A stretch of DNA of 64,000 nt from Ruminococcus sp. AF41-9 (GTDB taxonomy: Bacteria > Bacillota > Clostridia > Lachnospirales > Lachnospiraceae), in the NCBI RefSeq assembly GCF_003477525.1, contig NZ_QUDO01000008.1, positions 1-64,000 of the forward strand. The letters are read 5' to 3'. Both the position numbers and the translations under genes were made by a program. Position 1 is the first letter of the stretch. Every line of letters starts with the position of its first letter. The notes under the pieces were generated by a model. That model saw only the letters and a list, made by a program, of their open reading frames with translations. It was not told the origin of the DNA and did not search any database. This document shows positions 44,651-52,801 of the stretch, piece by piece.

Positions 44651-44720
44651 CCGGGAGGAAATGAGAGACAAAGCTGGAAACACAACAGCAGAACGGAATC
44701 ATAATCCTCCCGGAGTTTTT
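44651..44720 (+). terminator. Terminator after cinA, with a small frame inside it
   Basis: CCGGGAGGA at 44651-44659 pairs with TCCTCCCGG at 44705-44713, followed by AGTTTTTTAG. The left arm itself contains GGGAGGA, which would act as a ribosome site for a 20-codon frame starting ATG at 44661 and ending at 44723. Confidence 0.6.
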
Positions 44721-44743
44721 TAGTTAAGCAAACCAGATAACTC

Positions 44744-45016
44744 TCAATGGATCATTTTCATCAGATTCACGATTCTATCAAGCCGCTGGATTTCTTCCGG
44801 CGATTTTCCCATCTTTAACACCTCGATGATCGTGGAAATTTCATTGGCATTAAATTTTAATCCCCCCTTTTTTCCCTGTGCGGCTGCACCCATCAGAAAC
44901 GGTAACATGTCATTGATACCTTTTGTACTTCCCTGTTGTGCCAGGTTCTGAAGCATATCCAGTTTGGACTGATCCATACCTGCCAGCCTGGGGTTGTTTC
45001 GCCAGTCATCACTCAT
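44744..45016 (-). CDS. Unknown 90-residue protein ending in an RLDxIVNxM motif
   Basis: A soluble Gln/Met/Asn-rich protein. N-terminal MSDDWRNNPRLAGMDQSKLD, a helical middle (MLQNLAQQGSTKGINDMLPF, then LMGAAAQGKKGG), then a C-terminal motif EEIQRLDRIVNLMKMIH. AAGGAGGAA lies seven bases before the start, and the start overlaps the end of the gene at 45009-45374, so the two are co-translated. The C-terminal motif resembles that of its neighbour (RERLDQIVNMMAMVQM), suggesting related or paired proteins. I do not know the family. Confidence 0.7.
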   Translation of the reverse strand: MSDDWRNNPRLAGMDQSKLDMLQNLAQQGSTKGINDMLPFLMGAAAQGKKGGLKFNANEISTIIEVLKMGKSPEEIQRLDRIVNLMKMIH

Positions 45017-45374
45017 GCAATTCCTCCTTCTGACTGTTATCCGGCTGGTTCATGATCTGCAGCATCTGAACCATGGCCATCATATTTACGATCTGATCTA
45101 ACCGTTCCCTGCTGCGCCCATAACAGAAACCACGGATTTCATTTAACATCTCCATGGGATCTCTGACAGGCATGCTCATGGCACATAATTCATCATTTCC
45201 GCCACAGTTCCCGAAAAAAGAAACTGTATTCATAAACTCCAGGGCTTTTTCATAGACAGACAGAATCTGCCTGCTTTTTGGCGGAAGATAAGGAATGGAA
45301 GCCTTTAACATCTGCCCGTAGTCACTGCTGACCATCTGGTCCAGCGGGGTCTGGGAAATAAATTCCTGATTCAT
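45009..45374 (-). CDS. Unknown 121-residue protein with matching RLDxIVNxM motif
   Basis: Begins MNQEFISQTPLDQMVSSDYG with AAGGAAGGA upstream. The middle part (YLPPKSRQILSVYEKALEFM) looks like a helical bundle. A loop FFGNCGGNDELCAMSMP has two Cys. The C-terminal half ends SRERLDQIVNMMAMVQMLQI, resembling the end of the overlapping downstream gene. It is the first of a two-gene operon on the minus strand, 90 bases from the oppositely oriented Lys-rich gene and near the Cys-rich gene. The function is unknown; a spore- or coat-related role is a guess. Confidence 0.7.
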   Translation of the reverse strand: MNQEFISQTPLDQMVSSDYGQMLKASIPYLPPKSRQILSVYEKALEFMNTVSFFGNCGGNDELCAMSMPVRDPMEMLNEIRGFCYGRSRERLDQIVNMMAMVQMLQIMNQPDNSQKEELHE

Positions 45375-45464
45375 GGAATCCTTCCTTCCAATCTATGATT
45401 TTTATTATCAGGATATGACGGAGAATCCGGTTCTGACATATAATAAATTACAGAACTTAAAAAA

Positions 45465-45668
45465 ATGGAGAACAAGAAAGTGAATAAGAAAGTGGATAAG
45501 AAAGTGGATAACGGAAAAGAAAGAAAAGCCGCAGAAACAGAAAGAAAAGAAAAACTGATCATTGAAGGAAATGCCTTTTATGAAATAGATCTGGAATGTA
45601 TAAAAGAAAAACAGAAAAAAACTACTGCAGGCCAAAAAACCGGCAGGAAAATAAAAAACAGAAGCTGA
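45465..45668 (+). CDS. Small Lys-rich protein with an EGNAFYEID motif
   Basis: A 67-residue frame. The N-terminal part is an array of K-K-V-D/N units encoded by a 12-base tandem repeat (AAGAAAGTGGAT, about three copies). The middle KLIIEGNAFYEIDLECIKEK is the distinctive part, and the tail is basic. No strong ribosome site is visible. The motif resembles short conserved sequences I associate with Lachnospiraceae small proteins, but I cannot name a family. It fills the only gap between the minus-strand genes of this cluster, on the opposite strand. Confidence 0.45.
   Translation: MENKKVNKKVDKKVDNGKERKAAETERKEKLIIEGNAFYEIDLECIKEKQKKTTAGQKTGRKIKNRS
45471..45506 (+). repeat. Tandem 12-bp repeat inside the Lys-rich frame
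   Basis: AAGAAAGTG(A/G)AT occurs three times in a row with one change, coding repeated K-K-V-N/D. Confidence 0.6.
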
Positions 45669-45735
45669 AAATCAGAAAACGGGAAGAAAATAAAAGCCGG
45701 AAATGGCGAAGATAACAGATAAAACAACTGCAAAA

Positions 45736-45759
45736 AGCAGGGGAAAAAATCCCCTGCTC
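45736..45759 (-). terminator. Terminator of the Cys-rich gene
   Basis: AGCAGGGGA pairs with TCCCCTGCT around AAAAA. Read on the minus strand it is followed by TTTTTGC, just after the stop of the Cys-rich gene at 45782. Confidence 0.6.
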
Positions 45760-45781
45760 AGCAAAAAAGCGAAAACGACTG

Positions 45782-46087
45782 TCAGCAGCCGCAGCCACAG
45801 CCATTGTTGCCGCACAGCAGGAGCAGAACAATGATGATCCAGCAGCTGTCACCGTTGCCGCAGCCATTGCCACATCCCCAGCTGTTGTTGCCACACAGAC
45901 ACAGAAGGATGATGATCCACAGAATATTGCAGCAGGAGTTATTTCCACAGGAAAGACCCCATCCGCCACATCCGTTATTACAGCCATTATTGCAGGCATT
46001 GTCACAGCCGCAACCGCATCCGTTATTGCATCCACAGCCGCCTCTGTCATCACCACATCCACAATTTGTAGCAGCTAAATCACTCAT
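45782..46087 (-). CDS. Cysteine-rich protein with two CGNN modules and two hydrophobic stretches
   Basis: A 101-residue protein with 22 Cys and many Gly and Asn. N-terminal MSDLAATNCGCGDDRGGCGC, then GCGCGC/CNNGC repeats. Two copies follow of a module made of a Cys, a hydrophobic core and CGNN: LWIIILLCLCGNN near residue 57 and CWIIIVLLLLCGNN near 83, each followed by GCG. CCGGAGG lies 11 bases before the start. I recall comparable Lachnospiraceae proteins with a high-cysteine, chorion-like label, which says nothing about function. Possible roles include metal binding, disulfide-linked coat material or a small membrane-embedded assembly. I would not choose between them. Confidence 0.75.
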   Translation of the reverse strand: MSDLAATNCGCGDDRGGCGCNNGCGCGCDNACNNGCNNGCGGWGLSCGNNSCCNILWIIILLCLCGNNSWGCGNGCGNGDSCWIIIVLLLLCGNNGCGCGC

Positions 46088-46185
46088 GTTTTGAAACCTC
46101 CGGATTTTCTTTACACTCTATCATATGAGGACTGCAAAAATGTGTGACTCCTGAAAAAGGAAAAAGATTAGCCATATTTTCCAGG

Positions 46186-46214
46186 TTGACAATAAGATGA
46201 GATTTCTATATAAT
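46186..46214 (+). promoter_or_regulatory. Promoter of the choline-binding-repeat hydrolase gene
   Basis: A perfect TTGACA at 46186-46191 and TATAAT at 46209-46214 with 17-base spacing, about 135 bases before the start. Confidence 0.75.
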
Positions 46215-46350
46215 ATATTATGTAACAATTTTGTAATGATTTAAAAATAATTGCGATAAATATATCAGGATAACAGAAGAAAAGATACAGATACAGACTG
46301 CCAGATGACCGGAAACAGGTATATTTATTACAGAGAATGGGGAACAGGTA

Positions 46351-47721
46351 ATGAAAAAACAAAGAAAATTTTTACTGAAACTGCTGTTTTTTTCCGTGAC
46401 AGCCATTCTGCTGCTGGGAAGCATCAGTGTGTCAGCTGCGACGCAGACAGGATTTATCACCCTGAACGGAAAATCCTATTACATAAATAAAGACGGTTCC
46501 AAACAGAAAGGGTGGCTGGAACTGAACGGAAAGAAATATTATTTTGATAAAAACACAGGAGTACAGCTTAAAGGCTGGGCAAGAGATTCTGATGGTAAAG
46601 CAATTCGGTATTTTACAAACGGTGACGGACATATGGTGACCGGTTTTCTGACCGATACCAGTGGAAAGACACGCTATTTTGATCCGCAGACCGGTCTTCT
46701 GACCAGGGGATGGCTGACAGATGAGAAGGGATATAAATATTACTTCTACAGAAATTCCGGAGTGATGGCAAAGGGCTGGCTGCAGAATAACAAAGAACAG
46801 AAACGTTATTTCAGACAAAGTGACGGAAGAATGTGTACCGGCTGGGTGAAAAGCAGTTCCGGAAACTACCGGTATTTTAAAGTATCTACCGGAATCATGT
46901 ACACCGGGCTTCGGAAAGTAGACAATGATTATTACTATTTTTCCAAAACGTCAGGCGTACGCTATCAGAAAGGCTTTGGAACAGTTTCCGGAAAGAAGTA
47001 CTATTTTGCTCCCGGCGACGGAAAAATGAAAACCGGCTGGCTGACCCTCAATGGGAAAAAATATTATTTTACCAGTTCCGGAGTGATGCTGGTCAGCACA
47101 ACAACCAGTGTTGACGGAAAAACATATAAATTTGATTCCAATGGCGTTGCGACAGAAACCACGCCGATCTATCAGGAAAGCGGAAATTATGTCAAGGTCT
47201 ATGATGCGAAAAACGGGAAATACTATTATATGGAAAAACAGTTTTTACAGCATCCGGGAATTGCAGATGGAACTGTGTCAGATCTGGACCTTCTCGCATC
47301 AGTATGCGATGCTGAGGCAGGTAACCAGGGATTGATCGGAATGGAGGCGGTTGCTCTCTGCATCCTGAACAGTACGATCGATACCAGTAAAGGATTTCCG
47401 TCAGAAATCCGTTATGTGGTTTATCAGGGAAAGCCTACACAGTATGCAGTAGTCACTGACGGAAGCCTTCTGAAACGACTGAACGGACATTTTTCCGACC
47501 GCACCAATGCCTATGCGGCGGCTAAAGCAGCCATGAAAATATTTAATAATTATGTGACCAAAGGAACAAAAAGAGTTCTGACCGGATTTAAGACAAAAGA
47601 CTTTAAATACAAATATTTCATGACCCCGGCTGCGTTTAAGGCCCAGCATCTCAACTTCAGTAAACTGGAATATGAGCAGTATCAGGATCATGTATTTTTT
47701 GTGGACTGGATCGTGGGTTAA
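46351..47721 (+). CDS. Exported wall protein: choline/glucan-binding-type repeats plus SleB-like hydrolase
   Basis: A 456-residue protein with a signal peptide (KKQRKFLLKLLFFSVTAILL, cleavage near ...SVSAA). Residues about 32-280 hold around eleven copies of the 20-residue aromatic repeat of choline/glucan-binding proteins (G-W-x...K-Y-Y-F, such as GKSYYINKDGSKQKGW). From about residue 310 a SleB/Hydrolase_2-type domain begins: DLDLLASVCDAEAGNQGLIG, then MEAVALCILNST, with the catalytic Glu expected in the D-A-E segment. It should bind wall teichoic or polysaccharide material and cut peptidoglycan, in growth or spore-cortex context. It stands alone on its own promoter. Confidence 0.9.
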   Translation: MKKQRKFLLKLLFFSVTAILLLGSISVSAATQTGFITLNGKSYYINKDGSKQKGWLELNGKKYYFDKNTGVQLKGWARDSDGKAIRYFTNGDGHMVTGFLTDTSGKTRYFDPQTGLLTRGWLTDEKGYKYYFYRNSGVMAKGWLQNNKEQKRYFRQSDGRMCTGWVKSSSGNYRYFKVSTGIMYTGLRKVDNDYYYFSKTSGVRYQKGFGTVSGKKYYFAPGDGKMKTGWLTLNGKKYYFTSSGVMLVSTTTSVDGKTYKFDSNGVATETTPIYQESGNYVKVYDAKNGKYYYMEKQFLQHPGIADGTVSDLDLLASVCDAEAGNQGLIGMEAVALCILNSTIDTSKGFPSEIRYVVYQGKPTQYAVVTDGSLLKRLNGHFSDRTNAYAAAKAAMKIFNNYVTKGTKRVLTGFKTKDFKYKYFMTPAAFKAQHLNFSKLEYEQYQDHVFFVDWIVG

Positions 47722-47820
47722 CAGAGACTCTTTGTAAACAGCAGCAGAGAGATATAGTTGGCTGTCATGTTTTTAGTAACACGTTGACGCTTTAAGTTAA
47801 TGAAATGTCAGGGAAATTCC

Positions 47821-47849
47821 TTGACAAATAAAATCTGTGTTTGTATACT
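47821..47849 (+). promoter_or_regulatory. Promoter of the T-box-tyrS-alaS transcript
   Basis: A perfect TTGACA at 47821-47826 and TATACT at 47844-47849 with 17-base spacing. The start lies near 47857, about 500 bases before tyrS. Confidence 0.75.
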
Positions 47850-47856
47850 TTCAGAT

Positions 47857-48281
47857 ATATAAGGGTATCTGTAAACAGAAAATTACAGCAATTTCAGGAA
47901 ATAAAAACGCTGTACCTGCTGTAAGATTTACGGAGGAACCATAAGATAAGGAAAAGCACAGATGGGAAAGAGTAACATAAGGGAAGCAGACAGAGAGCAG
48001 CCGGCAGGTGAGAGGCGCATGGGAAACTTATGTGAATACCTCCCGGAGCTCTGCACCGAACCCCTCTCCTGAAGAATATTTCGTCTGGCGGAAATCGACA
48101 GGAGTCATACCGGCAAGTAGGCTGCAGCGGAATGGCATCCGTTAACATGCTTAAGTAACAGGAGATACAATAACAACATCCATGGTTACTTATAGAGGCA
48201 GAGAATGTGAGTTTTCTGCGAATTTAGGTGGTAACGCGGGACCCGGTTCTCGTCCTAAACGGACAGGAACCGGGTTTTTAT
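47857..48281 (+). promoter_or_regulatory. Tyrosine T-box riboswitch
   Basis: The T-box sequence AGGTGGTAACGCG is at 48226-48238, with the UGGU bulge that pairs with the tRNA 3' end. N=U pairs with discriminator A, as in tRNA-Tyr. A terminator follows at 48241-48280 (ACCCGGTTC with GAACCGGGTTTTTA). In the stem I region GTGAATACCTC at 48032-48042 places a TAC (Tyr) codon at 48037-48039, the likely specifier. An AGAGTAA-type stem I base precedes it. Uncharged tRNA-Tyr would open the terminator and raise tyrS and, by read-through, alaS. Confidence 0.9.
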
Positions 48282-48364
48282 TATAAAAGTTCTGAACAGA
48301 GGGAAGATGCATCAACAGGCAGGTCTTCTGTGCAGAATTTATTTATCACGAGGAGGAAAAAACA

Positions 48365-49594
48365 ATGACAGTTTGGGACGAGCTGAAAGCCCGTGGTCTG
48401 ATTGCCCAGGTAACAGACGAAGAAGAGATCAAAGAAATGGTAAATAATGGAAAAGCCACATTTTACATTGGCTTTGACCCGACCGCAGACAGCCTTCATG
48501 TTGGACATTTCATGGCACTCTGCCTGATGAAACGTCTGCAGATGGCAGGAAATAAACCGATCGCATTATTAGGCGGCGGAACCGGTATGATCGGTGACCC
48601 GTCCGGAAGATCTGATATGCGTAAGATGATGACAGTAGAAACCATCCAGCACAACATTGACTGCTTCAAGAAACAGATGGAACGTTTCATCGACTTCTCA
48701 GACGGCAAGGCATTAATGGTAAACAATGCTGACTGGCTGATGAACTTAAACTACGTAGAGGTACTTCGTGATGTTGGACCACATTTCTCCGTAAACCGTA
48801 TGCTCTCTCATGAGTGCTACAAACAGCGTATGGAGCGTGGACTTACATTCCTGGAATTTAACTACATGATCATGCAGAGCTACGACTTCTACATGCTGTA
48901 TCAGAAATACGGCTGTACCATGCAGTTTGGCGGTGATGACCAGTGGGCTAACATGCTTGGCGGTACAGAACTGATCCGTCGTAAACTTGGCAAAGATGCC
49001 TATGCAATGACCATCACACTGCTTCTGAACTCCGAAGGCAAGAAGATGGGTAAAACTCAGTCCGGTGCTGTATGGCTTGATCCGGAGAAAACTTCCCCAT
49101 TCGATTTCTACCAGTACTGGAGAAACGTGGATGATGCAGATGTTATCAAATGTATGCGTCTCCTCACCTTCCTTCCATTAGAAGAAATCGATGAGATGGC
49201 AAAATGGGAAGGAAGCCAGTTAAACAAAGCGAAAGAAATCCTTGCATACGAACTGACAAATCTGGTTCACGGCGAAGAGGAAGCAAAGAAAGCACAGGAA
49301 GGTGCAAGAGCACTTTTCGCAGGCGACGCTGACACAGCTCATATGCCGACTACTGAGCTTGCAGATGAAGACTTCTCAGAAGAAGGAACCATCGACCTGA
49401 TTTCCATGCTTGTAAAAGCCGGAATGGTTCCGACTCGTTCCGAGGGACGCCGTGCCATTGAGCAGGGTGGTGTTTCCATCGATGGTGAGAAGATTACAGA
49501 TGTGAAATATGCAGTTGCCAAAGATGCACTCACGGGTGATGGAGTAGTGCTGAAAAAAGGTAAAAAGAAATTCAACAAAGTTGTTGTTAAATAA
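48365..49594 (+). CDS. tyrS: Tyrosyl-tRNA synthetase
   Basis: A 409-residue class I synthetase. HIGH-type motif HVGH in SLHVGHFMALCLM (residues about 46-49) and KMGKT as the KMSKS variant in GKKMGKTQSG. An S4-type RNA-binding domain is at the C-terminus (RSEGRRAIEQGGVSI). GAGGAGG lies upstream, and it sits directly after the T-box. alaS follows 14 bases after its stop. Confidence 0.97.
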   Translation: MTVWDELKARGLIAQVTDEEEIKEMVNNGKATFYIGFDPTADSLHVGHFMALCLMKRLQMAGNKPIALLGGGTGMIGDPSGRSDMRKMMTVETIQHNIDCFKKQMERFIDFSDGKALMVNNADWLMNLNYVEVLRDVGPHFSVNRMLSHECYKQRMERGLTFLEFNYMIMQSYDFYMLYQKYGCTMQFGGDDQWANMLGGTELIRRKLGKDAYAMTITLLLNSEGKKMGKTQSGAVWLDPEKTSPFDFYQYWRNVDDADVIKCMRLLTFLPLEEIDEMAKWEGSQLNKAKEILAYELTNLVHGEEEAKKAQEGARALFAGDADTAHMPTTELADEDFSEEGTIDLISMLVKAGMVPTRSEGRRAIEQGGVSIDGEKITDVKYAVAKDALTGDGVVLKKGKKKFNKVVVK

Positions 49595-49608
49595 TGGAGG
49601 AAAAGATT

Positions 49609-52248
49609 ATGAAGAAATACGGAGTAAACGAACTTCGTCAGATGTTCCTGGACTTCATGGAGAGCAAAGGACATCTGGTAATGAAAAGCTTTTCCCTGGT
49701 ACCACAGGGAGATAAGAGTCTTCTGCTGATCAATGCAGGTATGGCTCCGCTGAAACCATATTTTACAGGTGCTGAAATCCCGCCGAGAACAAGAGTAAGT
49801 ACCTGCCAGAAATGTATTCGTACAGGTGATATCGAGAATGTAGGTAAAACTGCACGTCACGGTACATTCTTTGAGATGCTTGGTAACTTCTCCTTTGGTG
49901 ACTATTTCAAGACAGAAGCCATCCACTGGTCCTGGGAATTCCTGACAGAAGTAGTAGGACTGGATGCAAACCGTCTTTATCCTTCTGTATACCTGGAAGA
50001 TGACGAAGCATTTGACATCTGGAACAAAGAGATCGGAATCCCGGCCGAGAGAATTTTCCGTTTCGGAAAAGAAGACAACTTCTGGGAACACGGCGCTGGC
50101 CCATGTGGTCCATGTTCAGAGATCTACTATGACCGTGGAGAGAAATACGGCTGCGGCAAACCTGGCTGTACCGTAGGATGTGACTGCGACCGTTACATGG
50201 AAGTATGGAACAACGTATTTACCCAGTTTGAGAACGACGGTAACGGAAACTACACAACACTGAAACAGAAGAATATCGATACAGGTATGGGTCTGGAACG
50301 TCTGGCAGTTGTTGTTCAGGACGTAGACTCTATCTTTGACGTAGATACCATCTGTGCACTGCGTAACCTGGTATGCAAGATTTCCGGAAAAGAATATGAG
50401 AAAAACTACAACGATGACGTATCCATCCGTCTGATCACAGACCACATCCGTTCTGCAACATTTATGATCTCCGACGGTATCATGCCTACAAACGAAGGCC
50501 GTGGATATGTACTCCGCCGTCTGATCCGTCGTGCAGCACGTCACGGACGTCTTCTTGGCATCGAAGGCGCCTTCCTTGCAAAATTAAGTGAAGAAGTGAT
50601 CAATGGTTCCAAAGCAGGATATCCAGAGCTGGAAGAGAAGAAAGAATTTATCTTTAAAGTTCTCACAAACGAAGAAAACCAGTTCAACAAGACCATTGAC
50701 CAGGGTCTCCGTATCCTTGGAGAGATGGAAGATGAGATGAAAGCAGCAGGAGAGAAAACACTTTCCGGCGAAAATGCATTCAAATTATATGATACTTATG
50801 GATTCCCGATGGATCTTACAAAAGAGATCCTTGAGGAAAAAGGATATGATATCGATGAAGCTGGCTTCCAGAAATGTATGGAAGAGCAGAGAAACAAAGC
50901 ACGTTCTGCCCGTGAAGTGACCAACTATATGGGTGCTGATGCAACTGTATATGATGATATCGATGTAAACGTTACAACAGAATTCGTAGGATACGATCAT
51001 CTTACATTTGATTCCAAAGTAACAGTCCTTACAACAGAAACAGAGATCGTAAACTCCCTGATGGAAGGCCAGAAAGGAACTGTCTTTACAGAGCAGACTC
51101 CATTCTATGCAACTATGGGTGGACAGGTTGGTGACACAGGTGTGATCGAAACTGCAAACGGTAAGTTCGTAGTAGAAGACACCATCAAGCTTCGTGGCGG
51201 CAAATTTGGTCATGTTGGTCATATGGAATCCGGCATGATCTCCACAGGCGAAACTGTTTCCCTGAAAGTGGATGAAGCTGCAAGAAGAGATACTGAGAAG
51301 AACCACAGTGCAACACATCTTCTTCAGAAAGCATTAAAGACAGTACTTGGAAGCCATGTAGAACAGAAAGGTTCTCTGGTAACACCGGACAGACTTCGTT
51401 TCGACTTCGCTCATTTCCAGGCTATGACAGCTGATGAGATCGCACAGGTAGAAGCACTTGTAAACAAAGAAATCCAGGCCGGACTTGAAGTCCGCACAGA
51501 TGTTATGGATGTGGAAGAAGCTAAGAAATCCGGAGCAATGGCTCTGTTCGGAGAAAAATATGACCAGAAGGTACGTGTGGTATCCATGGGTGATTTCTCC
51601 AAAGAACTCTGCGGTGGTACTCATGTAGCGAACACAAGCAACATTATGCTGTTCAAGATTGTTTCTGAATCCGGTATTGCAGCAGGCGTTCGCCGTATCG
51701 AGGCTCTGACAGGCAACGGAGTTCTGGAATACTACAAGAAACAGGAAGAACTGCTTCGCGAAGCAGCCAAAGCACTGAAAGCAAATCCTGCAGAGATCGT
51801 AGAGAAGATCGGACATCTTCAGGGAGAGGTAAAAGCACTTTCCAGTGAGAACGAATCCTTAAAGAGCAAACTGGCTCAGGGTGCTCTGGGAGATGTTATG
51901 GATAAAGTTGTAGAAGTCAAAGGTGTGAAACTCCTTGCTGCAAAAGTGGACGGAGTTGATATGAACGGACTTCGTGACCTTGGCGACCAGCTGAAAGGCA
52001 AACTTGGTGAAGGTGTTGTCCTTCTGGCAGCAGTAAACGGTGAAAAAGTAAACCTTCTTGCAATGGCTACTGACGCAGCACAGAAAGCAGGTGCCCACGC
52101 AGGTAACCTGATCAAAGCAGTAGCAGCTATCGTAGGCGGTGGCGGCGGCGGACGTCCGAACATGGCTCAGGCCGGCGGAAAGAACCCTGCCAAGGCTCAG
52201 GAAGCTGTAGATGCAGCAGCAGGAATCCTGGAAGGTCAGTTAAAATAG
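49609..52248 (+). CDS. alaS: Alanyl-tRNA synthetase
   Basis: An 879-residue class II synthetase. The N-terminal core shows FLDFMESKGH, FFEMLGNFSFGDYFK and RRLIRRAARHGRLLG. The editing domain has HSATHLLQKALK and the CGGTHV zinc site. The C-terminal C-Ala domain ends in the Gly-rich stretch GGGGGGRPNMAQAGG. The start at 49609 has GGAGGAAAA upstream and gives M-K-K-Y-G-V-N-E-L; the ATG at 49594 overlaps the tyrS stop and has no separate ribosome site. Only 14 bases separate it from tyrS with no terminator, so it is very likely transcribed from the tyrosine T-box leader. Confidence 0.97.
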   Translation: MKKYGVNELRQMFLDFMESKGHLVMKSFSLVPQGDKSLLLINAGMAPLKPYFTGAEIPPRTRVSTCQKCIRTGDIENVGKTARHGTFFEMLGNFSFGDYFKTEAIHWSWEFLTEVVGLDANRLYPSVYLEDDEAFDIWNKEIGIPAERIFRFGKEDNFWEHGAGPCGPCSEIYYDRGEKYGCGKPGCTVGCDCDRYMEVWNNVFTQFENDGNGNYTTLKQKNIDTGMGLERLAVVVQDVDSIFDVDTICALRNLVCKISGKEYEKNYNDDVSIRLITDHIRSATFMISDGIMPTNEGRGYVLRRLIRRAARHGRLLGIEGAFLAKLSEEVINGSKAGYPELEEKKEFIFKVLTNEENQFNKTIDQGLRILGEMEDEMKAAGEKTLSGENAFKLYDTYGFPMDLTKEILEEKGYDIDEAGFQKCMEEQRNKARSAREVTNYMGADATVYDDIDVNVTTEFVGYDHLTFDSKVTVLTTETEIVNSLMEGQKGTVFTEQTPFYATMGGQVGDTGVIETANGKFVVEDTIKLRGGKFGHVGHMESGMISTGETVSLKVDEAARRDTEKNHSATHLLQKALKTVLGSHVEQKGSLVTPDRLRFDFAHFQAMTADEIAQVEALVNKEIQAGLEVRTDVMDVEEAKKSGAMALFGEKYDQKVRVVSMGDFSKELCGGTHVANTSNIMLFKIVSESGIAAGVRRIEALTGNGVLEYYKKQEELLREAAKALKANPAEIVEKIGHLQGEVKALSSENESLKSKLAQGALGDVMDKVVEVKGVKLLAAKVDGVDMNGLRDLGDQLKGKLGEGVVLLAAVNGEKVNLLAMATDAAQKAGAHAGNLIKAVAAIVGGGGGGRPNMAQAGGKNPAKAQEAVDAAAGILEGQLK

Positions 52249-52345
52249 GATTTTGGTTAAAATATCCAGAAATATCAAAGGAAAAGTTCTGATATTATAA
52301 GGGTTAGCAAAAATGAATTTTTTTGCAAAATTAACCAAAAAGATG

Positions 52346-52375
52346 TTGACGAATCTACCGGCAATGATATATAAT
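52346..52375 (+). promoter_or_regulatory. Promoter of rpsU
   Basis: TTGACG at 52346-52351 and TATAAT at 52370-52375 with 18-base spacing. rpsU thus has its own promoter after alaS. Confidence 0.65.
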
Positions 52376-52453
52376 ATCACTTGTGCAAGAAAAATACCCA
52401 GACAGTTGTATTTTAGCACAATCTACAACTGGAGGGAGGTTAGGTGTGAGTCT

Positions 52454-52630
52454 ATGTCAAACGTAATCGTAAAAGAGAACGAGACTTTAGATAGCGCTCT
52501 TCGCAGATTCAAGAGAAGCTGTGCAAAAGCAGGAATCCAGCAGGAAATCCGCAAAAGAGAGCATTACGAGAAACCAAGCGTTCGTCGTAAAAAGAAATCT
52601 GAAGCCGCAAGAAAACGTAAATATAATTAA
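52454..52630 (+). CDS. rpsU: Ribosomal protein bS21
   Basis: A 58-residue basic small-subunit protein beginning [12 protein letters not shown] and ending in [13 protein letters not shown], the complete family length. The earlier in-frame ATGs would add residues not seen in bS21. A GGAGGGAGG lies about 17 bases upstream and GTGAG closer in, so the ribosome site is not ideal. Confidence 0.96.
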   Translation: MSNVIVKENETLDSALRRFKRSCAKAGIQQEIRKREHYEKPSVRRKKKSEAARKRKYN

Positions 52631-52638
52631 TTGTGCGC

Positions 52639-52672
52639 AAAAATCCCTGGCAGTCTGTCAGGGATTTTTATC
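52639..52672. terminator. Terminator after rpsU
   Basis: AAAAATCCCTG pairs with CAGGGATTTTT around GCAGTCTGT. Confidence 0.8.
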
Positions 52673-52677
52673 ATAAT

Positions 52678-52778
52678 AGGGAAAATTTTATAAGGGAAAT
52701 TTTATAAGGAAAATTTTATAGGGAAAAATTCATAAAGAAAGATTCATAAAGAAAAAACTATACGGAAAAATTTTAGAG
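52678..52778 (+). repeat. Decaying AT-rich tandem repeat before cls
   Basis: About seven units of 13-15 bases of the form GGGAAAATTTTATAA, more degenerate toward the right (AGAAAGATTCATAA, GAAAAAACTATAC). It occupies almost the entire gap between the rpsU terminator and cls. Confidence 0.6.
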
Positions 52779-52801
52779 AAAATCAGGGGAAGGAAGTAAT
52801 C

